Shown one piece after another: positions 34,801-45,901 of a DNA stretch of 64,000 nt. Both the position numbers and the translations under genes were made by a program. Below the pieces are notes generated by a model, which made no database searches, had not been told where the DNA came from, and saw nothing but the letters and a program-made list of their open reading frames with translations. Within the stretch, counting starts at the first letter, position 1. Each line of letters begins with the position of its first letter. Source of the stretch: Paracamarosporium sp. OC-R06-R3 (lineage: Eukaryota > Ascomycota > Dothideomycetes > Pleosporales > Didymosphaeriaceae); assembly GCA_019828545.1 (NCBI GenBank), contig JACVRA010000128.1, positions 513,265 through 577,264 on the forward strand, given 5' to 3'.

Positions 34801-35094
34801 CTACGCCGACTTCAAAACTGCCTCCGTCACGCTGTGGCCAGCCATCCAGACCTCGTAAGCACCTGTTGCCGAGTCGTAGGATACAATGACCTTTCCACGA
34901 CGGTCGCTTTCAGATGACGAATCTACAGCAGATACAATGGTCTCGTTTGGAGTGAAGGCTTCTAGATCCCATATCACATACGCTAAACACCTTTCCCCAT
35001 TTGCGAACGTATCCATGCGGGATATGTTCTGGAGCGATATATCAAATTTAGCGAATGCTGCGTGCTCAAGTTGCTTGCTCCCGCTCTCGATCAT
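34801..35094 (-). CDS. Small hypothetical protein
   Basis: A 97-codon frame with a natural ATG (35094) has well-mixed composition that reads like coding sequence: alternating hydrophobic and charged residues, a WDLEAF block and a GKVIVSYDS block suggestive of beta strands. No family is recognised. An upstream exon is possible, as another minus-strand frame of similar quality lies at 35117-35512, but I could not join them with a convincing intron. Confidence 0.4.
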   Translation of the reverse strand: MIESGSKQLEHAAFAKFDISLQNISRMDTFANGERCLAYVIWDLEAFTPNETIVSAVDSSSESDRRGKVIVSYDSATGAYEVWMAGHSVTEAVLKSA

Positions 35095-35824
35095 CGTGAC
35101 AGTTTCGGTGATGTGTCTACGTCTTAATTTGGGATGGCGATGGAAGAGGGACTACCGATGGGTCACAGACAGGTACATTGTGCTCTCCGAGGGACTGGAA
35201 GTGGTGTCCGGGCATGTAGTGTCCGCAGGACGCGTCATTGTTTATATCTTGTTTATAACGCCTCCGGTTAGTGTGAAAACATGCCGTCGGTAAAAATACG
35301 CCCCTGGCTCCATCTGAGGTCAAGCACCATCCCACCCAGCTGCGCCCGGTTCCACCAAAACGTCGCTTAGTAATTGCCCGATCCCCAAAGTGCAAGAACG
35401 TCCGGCCGCCTAGCCGGCTAGCGCATGTTTCTTCAATACCAGAGAATGAACACATCAATTTCCATCTTTCAGACAATATGACATAGGTAGCTTTCATTAA
35501 CAAACCATTCAACCCAAATGCATAGACACCTCCAAAGATTACTACTAATTACGGAAAAGTTCCTCGACCACAGCGTCTTGATTATGCTAGCACTTGCACT
35601 ACTATAAAGGACAGTGCTAATGTTAAGGGTGACATGTAACGCTCTTGAAATTGGGAAGTCCAAAGCCAAAACATCAGTGATATACGCTCAGTATGGAATG
35701 TCACCTAGTAGCTAGTCCAAGTCGGTGGAGGCTTGGAACATCGGGCCGACGTCGGGTGTTACCTCACATGTCTCGATCCGCTCATCAATCACCTGCAGGC
35801 CTCGCCGTACTGTAGGCGTGTGGC

Positions 35825-38155
35825 ATGGCTCCGTCAACTGTACATCCCTCTGGGGTGCGCCGGGCTCCTGTGTAAGTCGCCTTTACAGGCCCACTCACGA
35901 GCCGGTCACGTGCTGACACCCGCTGCTGCAGTGCCTGTCTTCAATGCCGGCAGGCGAAGGTGCGCTGCTTTGTTCGACAGCAGCGCTGCGAGCGTTGTAT
36001 CAATAACAGCATTGATTGCGTTTTCATTCAACCGCGCAGAGCTAGGCGAGCGCGTGCAACACGGCAAAATCGCGATGTTCAGCAAAGCGACACCAACGCC
36101 GTGGATGTAGAGTCGTTGCTGCCAAACACAGCGCAGGAAAGGCGCCCAACAACCGCTCACAGGGATGCCGAGTATCCCGACTCCGACTCCCAGACCGATC
36201 CGATTCGTGTGCCTTTCATCACTTCTCAAACGCGTGAGCGTATCGTGGCCGCTTTAGCGACTTTGAAAGGCAGCCGAGGCTCGAATTTCAGCTTCGTGAC
36301 GGCAGGCGACACTCCTCTCTTCACTCGTGGCCAATATCGGGAAGACGATACGACAGAACATGTCAACCAGGGATCTCTTTACGAGCCAAGTCGCCCGGTA
36401 CAACTATCTTTGAAGCTGTCCTCTCTTCTGCGGCCGCTATGTTCTAGCAGACGTCAAGATTCTAGTAATGAAGACCATCCACTTCAGAGCGCAGTAAAAA
36501 TGCCCAGCTATATATCAGCTACAACACTCGGGCAAACAATCACAGATCCAGTTGAAGGCGGCATTCTATCACCTCTCGCCGCCGCCTCTTTGTTTGAGCA
36601 CTTCATGCTCGAGATGAATGCGAAGTGGGAGCATCTCCTCGATCCCTTGTTAGATACATACGACGGCGTGCGCCGAAGAAGTCCATTGCTCTTGGCGACG
36701 ATTCTATTCTGTTCTTCTAAATCCGCTGCTTTTCAAGATGGTCAGGTGGTGCTAACCACGGATCCGTTCCTGCAGAGCCGGCTATGCAGCCTAGCTCGAA
36801 ACCTCGCGGTTAGGACGTTTGCTGTTGGCGATAGGGCAATCGAAACAATGCAAGCCTTCTATCTGCTTGCATGCTGGAAGGAACCCGATGATGACATATC
36901 CTATCTCCACAGTGGCTATGCGTTTCGTATTCTGCTCGACTTAGACTTGACACAGAGCGATGCGGATGACCACCAAGCCGCACGATATAGGCGCACATGG
37001 TTGGCTCTATATCGCCAAGATAAACAACAGAGCCTTTTCTTTATGAAACGAGCGTCACTCGGAGCTGGCAACGAAGATGGGTCAGCTTTTGTTGGCGAAC
37101 TCGACACATGGCTGAGAATACCGCGCGCCTTACCTTCGGATTTTGTTGCTTGCTGCAACGCTGACCTGCGACGCATACAAGCAAGGCTTCGAGGTATGGT
37201 CCAGAGGTCATCGTTGACCATGCTACCTTGCCTCCTGGAATTGCTCGATTCAGATCTGGACCGATGGCGATCGACCTGGCAAGATCATATCAAAAATGAC
37301 AACAGACATCCATACGAAAGCTCACAGATTGACAAGAGATTGATATCACCTGGAAGACATCATTCTATCGCCTTGGTGACACTCTGGGAACAAAGTGTTA
37401 GGCTAAATGTTGCGTCTGCCATCCTGCGCCAGGCACTCATCGGCACGGTTTCATCACTCCACCTAAATGAGCCGGATTCGCCATCGTCGCTCAGTCTCGA
37501 TCTACCAACTGTTGTTGATATGCTAGCTACCGATTTTCCTGGCTTGAGCAGCAGTGTAGAAGCTGCGCTTGGCACGCTCCGTCAGCTGCTGTCCTTCTCA
37601 CCTGAAGACTTGAGACGAAGCCCAGATTCTGTTCTTCTTTTGGGCCCCAACGCTGCTTTGTTCTTGTGTCTTTTACTCTGTCTGCCTTGCAAAGGCATCC
37701 TCGGACACTCGTTTCAAAAAACCGCCATAGATCTTGTTCAAGGCGTTGCTCGACATATACGCAGGTGCGTACGATCGCCGCAAGATTCAGTCACACTGCA
37801 TGCTACATATCTGGACTCGCTTGTACACCTTCTAAATCCTGTCGATGAGCAGGCCTCGTGTCAGTCAGACAACGTATCATCTCAGCCAATCCTTGATGGT
37901 TCACAGCCACACCTACATTCAGACGATAATCATTTGGGAGGGATGACTGCACTAGATTCGGTCAGAATGTCGGTTGCATCCCCGTCCGGAGGCGCAGATA
38001 TGCTTCAGAACGATAACTTGGGTTCTGGGCAATATATTTTCAACTACGTTAGCGAACCAGAACAACAGTTACAAATGCAGACTCTAGCAAATCTGCTTGA
38101 TCCCGGTTGGCTTTGGTCACTTGCTCCCGAGGACACGTATGGAAATCCTAATTGA
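35825..38155 (+). CDS. prnA: Zn2Cys6 transcription factor, probable proline-cluster activator (PrnA-like)
   Basis: Exons 35825-35871 and 35932-38155 (60-bp intron, GTAAGT..CAG) give 756 residues. The small first exon matters: splicing completes a full binuclear zinc cluster, Cys 18, 21, 28, 35, 38 and 45 (CX2CX6CX6CX2CX6C). A basic linker (RRARRARATRQ) follows. The middle is the helical fungal transcription-factor domain (about residues 230-640), and the tail is acidic and Gln/Asn-rich. It opens a run of proline-catabolic genes in the same position as PrnA in Aspergillus, hence the name; the assignment rests on context plus domain type. Its own upstream region carries the CGGGCCG motif shared with the other cluster promoters (35742-35748). 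Confidence 0.85.
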
Positions 38156-38224
38156 GGTAAGACTCGAAGGAAAGGAAGGCATTAGAGTTCAAATTGAGAT
38201 ATCAACGAAGTCGCTAGATAAGTT

Positions 38225-40062
38225 TCACACAGTAAACGGCAAAAGTCGTCGTCTTATCTCACGGCCTAACCGAACCCTCTCTGCGACTGCCCCACCTCTG
38301 CCCTCAAGCACAGCTTTGTTTTCCGTGGCTCGTCGCGCTAAGAAAGGGAGACATTCCTTCAGGTCACCGTAGCTCATGGACTGGCAAACATAGCTTAGCG
38401 AAAACATTCTGGAGCGAACGTTGCAGGTTGACACTCACCTTAACAACAAGAGGAAACCCTCCTTCTGTCGTAAGGGATCCAGTAATCCTGTTTGTCAAGT
38501 CGTCTTTCATGCCTAAATTTAATGTCAGCTTCTGTAGAAGCAACCTAGGAAAGCGTCCTAATCTCACCATATATCTGTCCGAATGCTATACTACCGGCCG
38601 CTTCTGGTGTGACTATGAGCCTGCCATCTTCGGCCTTGCCGTTGATTAGTCCATACTGTTCGAACAATCTGATCCCGAGGTCCAGGCTGGTAGAATTGTG
38701 AGTGGCGAAAATGGCACAAAGTTTTGACGAGCCGTGCGTGCGAATTTGCTCGGAAACCGTAGCAAGGGTTTTCTCGACACCGTAGTTGTAGCTCGTGTCT
38801 GTCTCCGCCTTGGTTGCCCACACTGGACCGGGACTTTCTCGGCCTTGGTCTTTCCATCGTTGTGCTTCAGTCACCATATATGCGCCCCGAACCTGCTTGA
38901 ACAATAATTTGTATCCTTTTTCTTCAGCTCGCTGAATTTGCTGGTTGAGAAGCTGCGGGTACCTACGCAGGTAGGCTTGGAACGAAGCGATGCAGGTGGC
39001 TGGGCCGTCGAGCGTGTTGTATTTTTGCATTAGCTCGTCGGTTAGACTGTCGATCAGAGGCTGGTACCAGGACTGCTCTGCATCGATAACTATACGAACA
39101 TTGTTGTCACGGGCTTTGCTAGCGATAAGCTCCATGGTCGATCGTAGATGAAGAAGTTGCTCGCGATCTTCATCTGTAACATCGGATCCGCTTAAAGCCG
39201 CTTCCCAGTCTCCGTCGTGAGGAAGCCCAGGATAAGGCACGTCCTTGTCAAGACCTCTCTTGTCCCTTGCCTCCAAGATTGCGTTAGAGGCATGCAAGAG
39301 CGCGATCGGATGCGGCAGCAGCCCAGTTACTTTGATGCGGACCCAGGACCGGTTGTCGCCCCCCGTCGCGGTGGTGTCTGGCCAGAACTTCCGCGCCAGC
39401 ATACCCTGTGCCTCAATCGATTCTAGCACCAGCCGCGTCTGCTCTAAGATCAACTGTGGGTCTTTGCTTGATCCATCTAGCTCGGCCTCGATATTGTACC
39501 CTAACAGAGTCCCGACCTGGTTTTGACGCAAAGCTTCAATTTTAGGAATCACGTCTTCGGTCGTTTCGCCGCCGAGAAACTGCTGAAAAAACGTGTTCAT
39601 AACAAAGACATGCGTCATGGAAGAGATTATGGGAATTTTCGAAGCGATATTATATAGGGTCTCGCTAGCATCAACCCAGGTGGGCGATGAACAGAATGCA
39701 AAGGCACTGTGTACGCGTCAGTTCTTGCACTGCAGCCAAGAGCGTGTGACTCACATCCATCCAGTCACCAATTTACCAAATGGTACTTTCGATAGCGCAC
39801 TGGCGTCCCGTGGGTCTTCGGGATACCTGTTGTTATTTTGTCTCGCTAAGATCACTCCGGTCACTGTTGCAACTCCTGTTCCTCCTAGAACAAGTGCAAC
39901 GAGTTTCTTCCTGGAGGATGCACTTTGCCACGAGGCTTTTAAGTTCACCGATCGGCCTCTGGAAGGTGCGACTGTAGACGTGAATCTGAGAGTTGTGCGT
40001 GGGTGCGCTGAGACAAAGCGCTGCTGTGCTGTTGCGCGGAGCAGATGGCAATGGGTAAGCAT
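38225..40062 (-). CDS. prnD: Proline dehydrogenase (proline oxidase), mitochondrial
   Basis: Four exons (40062-39755, 39706-38568, 38512-38439, 38380-38225) encode 558 residues. The N-terminus is rich in Arg, Ser and Thr, as a mitochondrial presequence should be, with a hydrophobic segment near residue 55. The FAD-binding barrel shows the motifs VIDAEQSWYQP, KQVRGAYMVTE and ATHNS, with the substrate-binding LARRATEN near the C-terminus. The enzyme oxidises L-proline to delta-1-pyrroline-5-carboxylate in the inner mitochondrial membrane. The last two short exons were placed from the family's C-terminus (YGMKDDLT, then SYGDLKECLPFLARR). It is convergent with the prnA-like gene (69 bp between stops) and divergent from the RidA gene. 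Confidence 0.95.
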
Positions 40063-40629
40063 TGCGTTTATTTTGATATTCGAGTTACAATAATTCAGAG
40101 ACCAATGGATAGCGGGAAAGCGAAGGGCGTGAGTACGATTCTTCGGGGGCTTTCAGGACTATTTTGTTATAAACTTGCGCGTAAACCTACTCCAATATGG
40201 CGAGCGAGGATCCTTGCACATTCATGCCAATCGTCGCGTGCCTAGATAAAATTGATACCTGAAGATTACCACTTTCGGCGGCAGGGGCCGAGGGAACGAG
40301 GACTAACGCTTTAGTGAAGGCGTTCCGCGCGGGGTTTGAGATTGGGGTGAGCTATCAGCATCTCGGGCCGGTGCTAGGTTGCCTTTGTCCCCAAATCACG
40401 GTGCCACCTTATCAGCCGGCCCGAGAACGATAACACCCAGGCAGACTTTCCACAATTGGACTGTCGTAGTTTATCTTTGAGTCTAACGCTACACAACACA
40501 GTGTCTTGCATTTGAATATAAAGCGATGTAGGCCAATCTATCACATTGTACGCACAAACATTACACATACCATAGATACACATATCTTCAGCACCCTGTC
40601 AATTTTATTTTCTTTGAAAACGACATTAC
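40063..40629. promoter_or_regulatory. Divergent promoter region of prnD and the RidA gene, with paired CGGGCCG motifs
   Basis: The 567-bp region contains TCTCGGGCCGG at 40361-40371 and its exact reverse complement at 40416-40426. The core CGG-N-CCG is an inverted half-site pair of the type bound by Zn2Cys6 dimers. Similar elements occur at 43739-43751, 44063-44073 and 35742-35748, all in cluster intergenic DNA. Confidence 0.5.
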
Positions 40630-41019
40630 ATGATGGCCAACCTAAAGCCTATCTGCCCCGACCGCGCCCCGCGCACTATTGGGCCGTACGTCCACGCCGT
40701 CGTTCACGGCGACCTTGTCTTTACCACAGCATGCATTCCGCTCGACCCCTCGACCATGAAGATTGTCGGCGGCTCGCCTGAAGACCAGCTCCGCCGCATC
40801 TTTGAAAACCTCAAAATCATCCTTGGTGAGGCTGGAACCTCACTCGACCACATCATCAAACAAAACGTCTACCTTACCACGTTTGACGATTTTGAGGCTT
40901 TCAATACTGTTTCGGCTGAGTACCTGGGAGAACACAAGCCCGCGAGGGCGACGATGAGGGTGTTGGAGTTGCCTAAGGGCGCGCCTATGGGGCTGGATGT
41001 GGTGGCTGCCATGCCTTAG
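40630..41019 (+). CDS. RidA/YjgF/YER057c-family protein (reactive imine/enamine deaminase type)
   Basis: A single exon gives 129 residues, or 128 from the second of two adjacent ATGs. The family signature is clear: an N-terminal IGPYVHAVVHGDLVF strand, the SPEDQLRRIFENLK helix, and HKPARATMRV with the Arg that binds the substrate carboxylate. Family members form trimers and hydrolyse reactive enamine/imine intermediates from amino-acid metabolism. The Glu of the usual EIEAIA strand is not kept; the corresponding stretch reads GLDVVAA, with Asp as nearest acid. Placement between proline dehydrogenase and proline permease suggests a role in proline catabolism. No mitochondrial presequence is evident. 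Confidence 0.9.
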   Translation: MMANLKPICPDRAPRTIGPYVHAVVHGDLVFTTACIPLDPSTMKIVGGSPEDQLRRIFENLKIILGEAGTSLDHIIKQNVYLTTFDDFEAFNTVSAEYLGEHKPARATMRVLELPKGAPMGLDVVAAMP

Positions 41020-41605
41020 GTGGATAGATCAATATTGTTGGATGCTAAAGTCGGTGTTGCGGCGGCTGAACTTCACGTACTCGCATCTAAGATTGCAATG
41101 TGGTAAAAGCTGATAGAATGAGTGGTTCAAGATCGCGCGGGCATTTTAGCTAGCTTGGGTCTTCTAAATAACACTTGACAAATTTTTTGCATATTGAATT
41201 ACTACGATCGATGATTTGCTGTGATGTTCTGATTCCAGAGACTCATTTGCTGCGTTGGGGAAAATACACCAGCCAGGCGTACTGTCTTTCTTCAACGTAT
41301 ACCTCCCGCCCTTTGATTACCATGTCGGCTCTTGCAGACTAGACACCCGAGGCGTTGCGGTTGGTTTATATTTATGACATTCAAGCAAAGCGAATGAGAT
41401 CTCACTGTAAAAGAAGGTGAATATCTATCTTGACTATCCGTCAAACACATCGAAGATCGAATCTGAACCACATCTATTGTTTGGATATTCACCACTCTCC
41501 CCAATTCCAAAGCACAACCTGATAAAAGAAACGAAAATCGACTAGACATATACACGAGCCTTGACTTCCACTTGTTCTGAGCCGACGGCAGTCAAACAAG
41601 GTCAT
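41020..41605. other. Intergenic region between convergent RidA and permease genes
   Basis: About 586 bp of 3'-flanking sequence. No motif-bearing frame, repeat or RNA gene seen. Confidence 0.4.
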
Positions 41606-43481
41606 TCAGGAACCCCAGATCACGCCTTTCACCTTGCCCCACAACTTCTTCTGATCAAGTGTGGGTTCATCATCGAAGTATTGAACAACACCCGTCGTCA
41701 AATCCATATCCTCCGGCCGCACCCGCTTCGAGTGATTAACGACCTTCCAGCCCACTATCAACGTTATCCACGCAACGAGACCAATGTATCCTGTTATGAA
41801 CTTCTTGTAGTCGAAAGTGTGTGCGAAAGCTTCCCATCCGCTTGTGATTAGGATAATGATCGCCATGAAGAAGGAAAAATACGCTCCGTAAGGCTGAAAA
41901 GTGCCGCGCCAGGGAAGATTAGCGCGACCGATGCCCTGGGCCGTAATGCCACGGTTGAAGTTGATGTAGGATAGGAGGATGTTGGCCCAATTGACGATAC
42001 CTAGAACAGTACTGACGGATACGAAATAGCCAAAGACGGTACTGGAGGAAGTTGATACGTTGAGAAAGGCCAGGCAGATAAACAGAGAGGCAGCGATGAC
42101 AGCGTTGTATGGTACACCCCAACGGTTGGTTTTCGCGAACAATTTGGGCGCTTGTCCATCCTTAGCAAGGCCGTATAAACTGCGTGACGCGAGATAGATG
42201 TCTAATTTACGTGCAGTTAGCTATATTGCTGCTTTCCGTACGGTAGAAAAAAGTTCGCTTACCAGAGTTAGAGAAGCTAAATACAAAGATAAGCAGGAAT
42301 GCATTGATTACGTCAGGCATGTATGGTATCTGAGCCAACTTCATAGCGACCACGAACGGCGAAGCAGCTAGGAAGATGATTAGCTTGACAGCAAGGAGTA
42401 TAGAATGGCTCAAAGTATGATTGACTTACCCGCACTAGTCTTCTGTTTTGTACTTCCAAGTAGAAGTTCGTTCGTGTAAGGTACCGCCATACTTACTGTA
42501 ATAGCGCCCCCCAAGTAAAAGATGACAATGCGCCATATAGTCTGCTTTAACGCCCGTGGAATGATCTTTCTAGGATTCCGGGATTCTCCGAATGTCATGG
42601 CCACTGCTTCAACTCCCATGTACATGAATGCCGCCTGGATAATGCAAGCCCAGAAGCCAGCGAAGCGACCCGCAGCACCGTCGTACTTGTATTCCGCGAA
42701 AGCGCCAGGGTTATTCCAGTATCGAAAGCCGATTCTATCACCCCTAGGTGAGCCACCCATGGAAATAACGAAACAAGTCAATATCAGTGTGAGGATGACA
42801 AGGACTTTAACGATCGCCATCCAAAATTCTGTTTCGCCGAACCATTCGATCTTTAGGAACTGGACACATTGTTAGACAGATTTCAGAACCTCAACAAGAA
42901 CGCGGGTCTTACGTTCAGTGCTACGACACTTATGCCGAACACGGCTACCCACACGCCCACATTAATATCTGGTCTCCAATAGGAAATGATCAGGCCGGTC
43001 GCTGTAAGGTTGTTGGAAAGGAGAATGCAGTACTTGAAGAAGTAGTTCCATCCGGTTGCAAATCTGTAAAACACTCATGTCAGAACACTTTGTCCGCCGC
43101 AACAATGCAACATTGCTATAAGAATACATACCCCAACGCTGGATCCATATATCTTGTGGCATAGCCACTGAAGCCTTTCTTGTGTGGAGCGTACATAGCC
43201 ATCTCTGCCAAAGCAGTCATGACGAAGAACACAGTGATGCCTAAGATGATGTAGGCAAGCAACAAGCTCCCTGGGCCCCCGGCAGCGAGCGGTTTACCCA
43301 TGCCGATGATGAGACCTGTTCCAATGGAGCCTGCGATAGCAAACATGTTGACATGCCGCGGTTTTAAGGACCGGTTCAAGTCCTCTGTGGACTCGGGAAC
43401 GACCTCCACGTCGCCATTGCTTTTGTCTAATCCGTTCGCTGGAGAAGCGTCAATCTTTTCATCATGATGTGTGTCCATCAT
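41606..43481 (-). CDS. prnB: Amino-acid permease, probable proline transporter (PrnB-like)
   Basis: Five exons (43481-43132, 43063-42913, 42859-42430, 42367-42263, 42201-41606) encode 543 residues. This is a yeast-amino-acid-transporter-type member of the APC superfamily. The hallmark first helix GSIGTGLIIGMGKPLAAGG is at about residues 58-76, and about twelve hydrophobic segments follow. Other family blocks are GVEAVAMTFGESRNP and SRSLYGLAKDGQAP. It would import proline across the plasma membrane. The C-terminal tail is hydrophilic (DLTTGVVQYFDDEP). The name comes from its place between prnD/RidA and P5C dehydrogenase, as in the prn cluster; substrate specificity is not provable from sequence. 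It is divergent from the P5CDH gene. Confidence 0.9.
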
Positions 43482-44239
43482 GTTGAGAATGCAAGGGCCT
43501 AAGCAGTTACTTGAACAGGATTTGTAGATAGAGAACAAGCCTGACCACGGGACCGGTGTTTAGGTTCAGGGAAAGATTTCAGCCCAGGTCTTGGGTGCTC
43601 GAGGCATGGGAGATATACAAGATCATAGGATCAAGCCGTATCATCAGTTTGGTTATCTTCCTGTGGGGTACATAGATAGGCAACTTGCAATCTGGGGTAC
43701 AGTAGTGTGGAGGAGATTGTCTGAGTTTCCGTGCGCAATCTCGGCCCGAGACTAGTACTGGATTTTCTCGCTAGCGGTCCTCCGAACATCTCAAGGGTGG
43801 GCGCGGTGCCAGGTTTAGCGCAGAACCAAGAAAGATACGTCGCTCAAATCTTATCCGGACCTGTTCCCCGAGAACTTTGTGCTCGTCGGCTGGTACGGTC
43901 GGACCGAGATGATAAGTTAAGCTAATATCATTGACTACGTCAGGGCACTTAGAACACTACGACTTTACACGAGAGGAGATACATTGAGCTGTTGATAACG
44001 GGTTGAGGTAATATGGAAAAGCGAGCATAAGCACGACGGGCGCACTGGTCTATTGCTGGAGGCCGGGCCGAGACGTACCACAACTCGCTACGCTTGCTGC
44101 CCTACGTGAGACTCTGGTAATGAGTAAAAGCTGCCGAAGAAATTCAACAACCTGTGGATTTGATCATATCGTGACTACAAATAGCTACAGTGCTACGTTA
44201 CTGTAACATCCACCGTCAGCGCTTCACTCACTTTACACT
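43482..44239. promoter_or_regulatory. Divergent promoter region of prnB and prnC with CGGSCCG elements
   Basis: The 758-bp region carries a 13-bp perfect palindrome, TCTCGGCCCGAGA, at 43739-43751, and CCGGGCCGAGA at 44063-44073. Both contain CGG-N-CCG flanked like the motifs upstream of prnD/RidA. They are candidate sites for the cluster's Zn2Cys6 activator. Confidence 0.5.
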
Positions 44240-45898
44240 ATGGCTACGGCATCGAGTTTCAAGATCCCCACTATATACAATGAGCCCAATCAACACTATC
44301 GGATTGATTCTGAGGAGAGAGAGCAGCTCAACAAAGCTATCGCCAATTTGAAAGCCAAACTACCCCTCGATGTACCTCTAGTCGTTACAGGAAAGGACAT
44401 AAGGACGGCTTCCAAGGCCACCCAGAAGAATCCATCGGAGCATGCAATCACCATTGCCGAGTACTCGAATGCTTCCGAAGATGATGTGTACCGCAGTATC
44501 GAGGAAAGCCTTATTGCAAGGTCAAAGTGGGAAGGATTACCTTTCAACGACAGGGCTGCGATATTTCTACGAGCGGCAGATCTGATCAGCTCGAAATATC
44601 GCTACGAAATCATGGCTGCCACAATACTTGGTCAAGGAAAGAACGCCTGGCAGGCGGAAATTGACGCTGCAGCCGAGCTGGTCGACTTCCTGCGATTCAA
44701 TGTTCGTTACGCAGAGGAGCTCTACGGCACTCAACCATCATATAACTCTCCAGGCGTGTGGAACCGAAGCGAGTATAGGGCCCTTGAAGGGTTTGTCTAC
44801 GCTGTTTCACCATTCAACTTCACCGCGATTGCTGGAAATCTGGCCGCAGCGCCTGCATTGCTCGGAAACGTGGTTATCTGGAAACCAAGTCCCTCTGCTA
44901 TCGCTTCTGGGTATCTGCTACACAAGATCTTCAAGGAGGCTGGACTTCCTGATGGTGTCATCCAATTCGTACCTGGTGATGCTATCGAAGTAACCCGAGT
45001 GGTTCTTTCTCATCCCAAACTGGCCGCTCTGCACTATACCGGATCCACCTCGGTCTTCAGGAGTTTATATGGCCAGATTGGAAATGGCATAGCCGAAGGC
45101 AGGTATAAGCCATGTGCATATCCAAGGGTAGTAGGAGAAACAGGTGGGAAGAACAGTCATATTATACATGCTTCTGCCAACCTGCATAACGCCGCCATTC
45201 AAACTGTGAGAGCGGCTTTTGAGTATCAAGGACAAAAATGCAGTGCATGTTCGCGCCTTTACGCTCCTCGGTCGAGATGGCCGGCACTAGAGAGAATATT
45301 AGTACAAGAAACAGAGAAGTTGAAGATGGGGAACGCCGAAAATTTCGAGAACTTTGTGGGCCCTGTCATTCATGAAGCGAGCTTTGACAGATTGGCTGCA
45401 GTGATTGATGCAGCAAAAGAGGATACCCAACTAAGAACACTAACCGGTGGTACATATGACAAATCTACCGGATACTTCGTTACCCCTACGATCTACCTCA
45501 CAGAAGACCCGTCTCACAGCAATCTTCAGGTCGAATTCTTCGGTCCAATCTTGACTGTCTATGTCTATGACGACACCAAACCGAACGCCTTCGAAGATGT
45601 ACTAAGATTGGTGGATAATAGCTCGTTGTATGCTCTTACCCTTGCGGTATTTGCGGAGGACCGCTATACCATGAGACAAGCGGAAGAGTTGTTGAGACAT
45701 ACAGCCGGCAATTTCTATATCAACTGCAAGTGCACAGGTGCAGTAGTTGGACAACAGCCTTTTGGTGGAGCACGAGCTTCTGGAACGAACGATAAAGCGG
45801 GATCAGCTTCAATTCTGAGCAGATTTGTCAGCCAGAGATCGCTTAAAGAAGAGTTTTCTTTGACAAACAACGTATTGTATCCTTCAAATATAGTGTAG
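44240..45898 (+). CDS. prnC: Delta-1-pyrroline-5-carboxylate dehydrogenase
   Basis: A single exon of 552 residues, close to the eukaryotic family length. The aldehyde-dehydrogenase catalytic residues are present: Glu in VGETGGKN and the nucleophilic Cys in GQKCSACSR. The cofactor-binding segment SPFNFTAIAGNL and the C-terminal PFGGARASGTNDKAG block complete the P5CDH pattern. The enzyme oxidises glutamate semialdehyde, in equilibrium with P5C, to glutamate using NAD+. The N-terminus is not strongly basic, so mitochondrial targeting is not obvious. It shares its upstream region with the divergent permease gene. Confidence 0.95.
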   Translation: MATASSFKIPTIYNEPNQHYRIDSEEREQLNKAIANLKAKLPLDVPLVVTGKDIRTASKATQKNPSEHAITIAEYSNASEDDVYRSIEESLIARSKWEGLPFNDRAAIFLRAADLISSKYRYEIMAATILGQGKNAWQAEIDAAAELVDFLRFNVRYAEELYGTQPSYNSPGVWNRSEYRALEGFVYAVSPFNFTAIAGNLAAAPALLGNVVIWKPSPSAIASGYLLHKIFKEAGLPDGVIQFVPGDAIEVTRVVLSHPKLAALHYTGSTSVFRSLYGQIGNGIAEGRYKPCAYPRVVGETGGKNSHIIHASANLHNAAIQTVRAAFEYQGQKCSACSRLYAPRSRWPALERILVQETEKLKMGNAENFENFVGPVIHEASFDRLAAVIDAAKEDTQLRTLTGGTYDKSTGYFVTPTIYLTEDPSHSNLQVEFFGPILTVYVYDDTKPNAFEDVLRLVDNSSLYALTLAVFAEDRYTMRQAEELLRHTAGNFYINCKCTGAVVGQQPFGGARASGTNDKAGSASILSRFVSQRSLKEEFSLTNNVLYPSNIV

Positions 45899-45901
45899 AT
45901 A

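Noticed and set aside
35117..35512. A 131-codon minus-strand frame as a 5' exon of the small hypothetical gene at 34801-35094
   Set aside because: No donor/acceptor pair gave a continuous frame that I trusted, and its N-terminal part lacks protein-like character.
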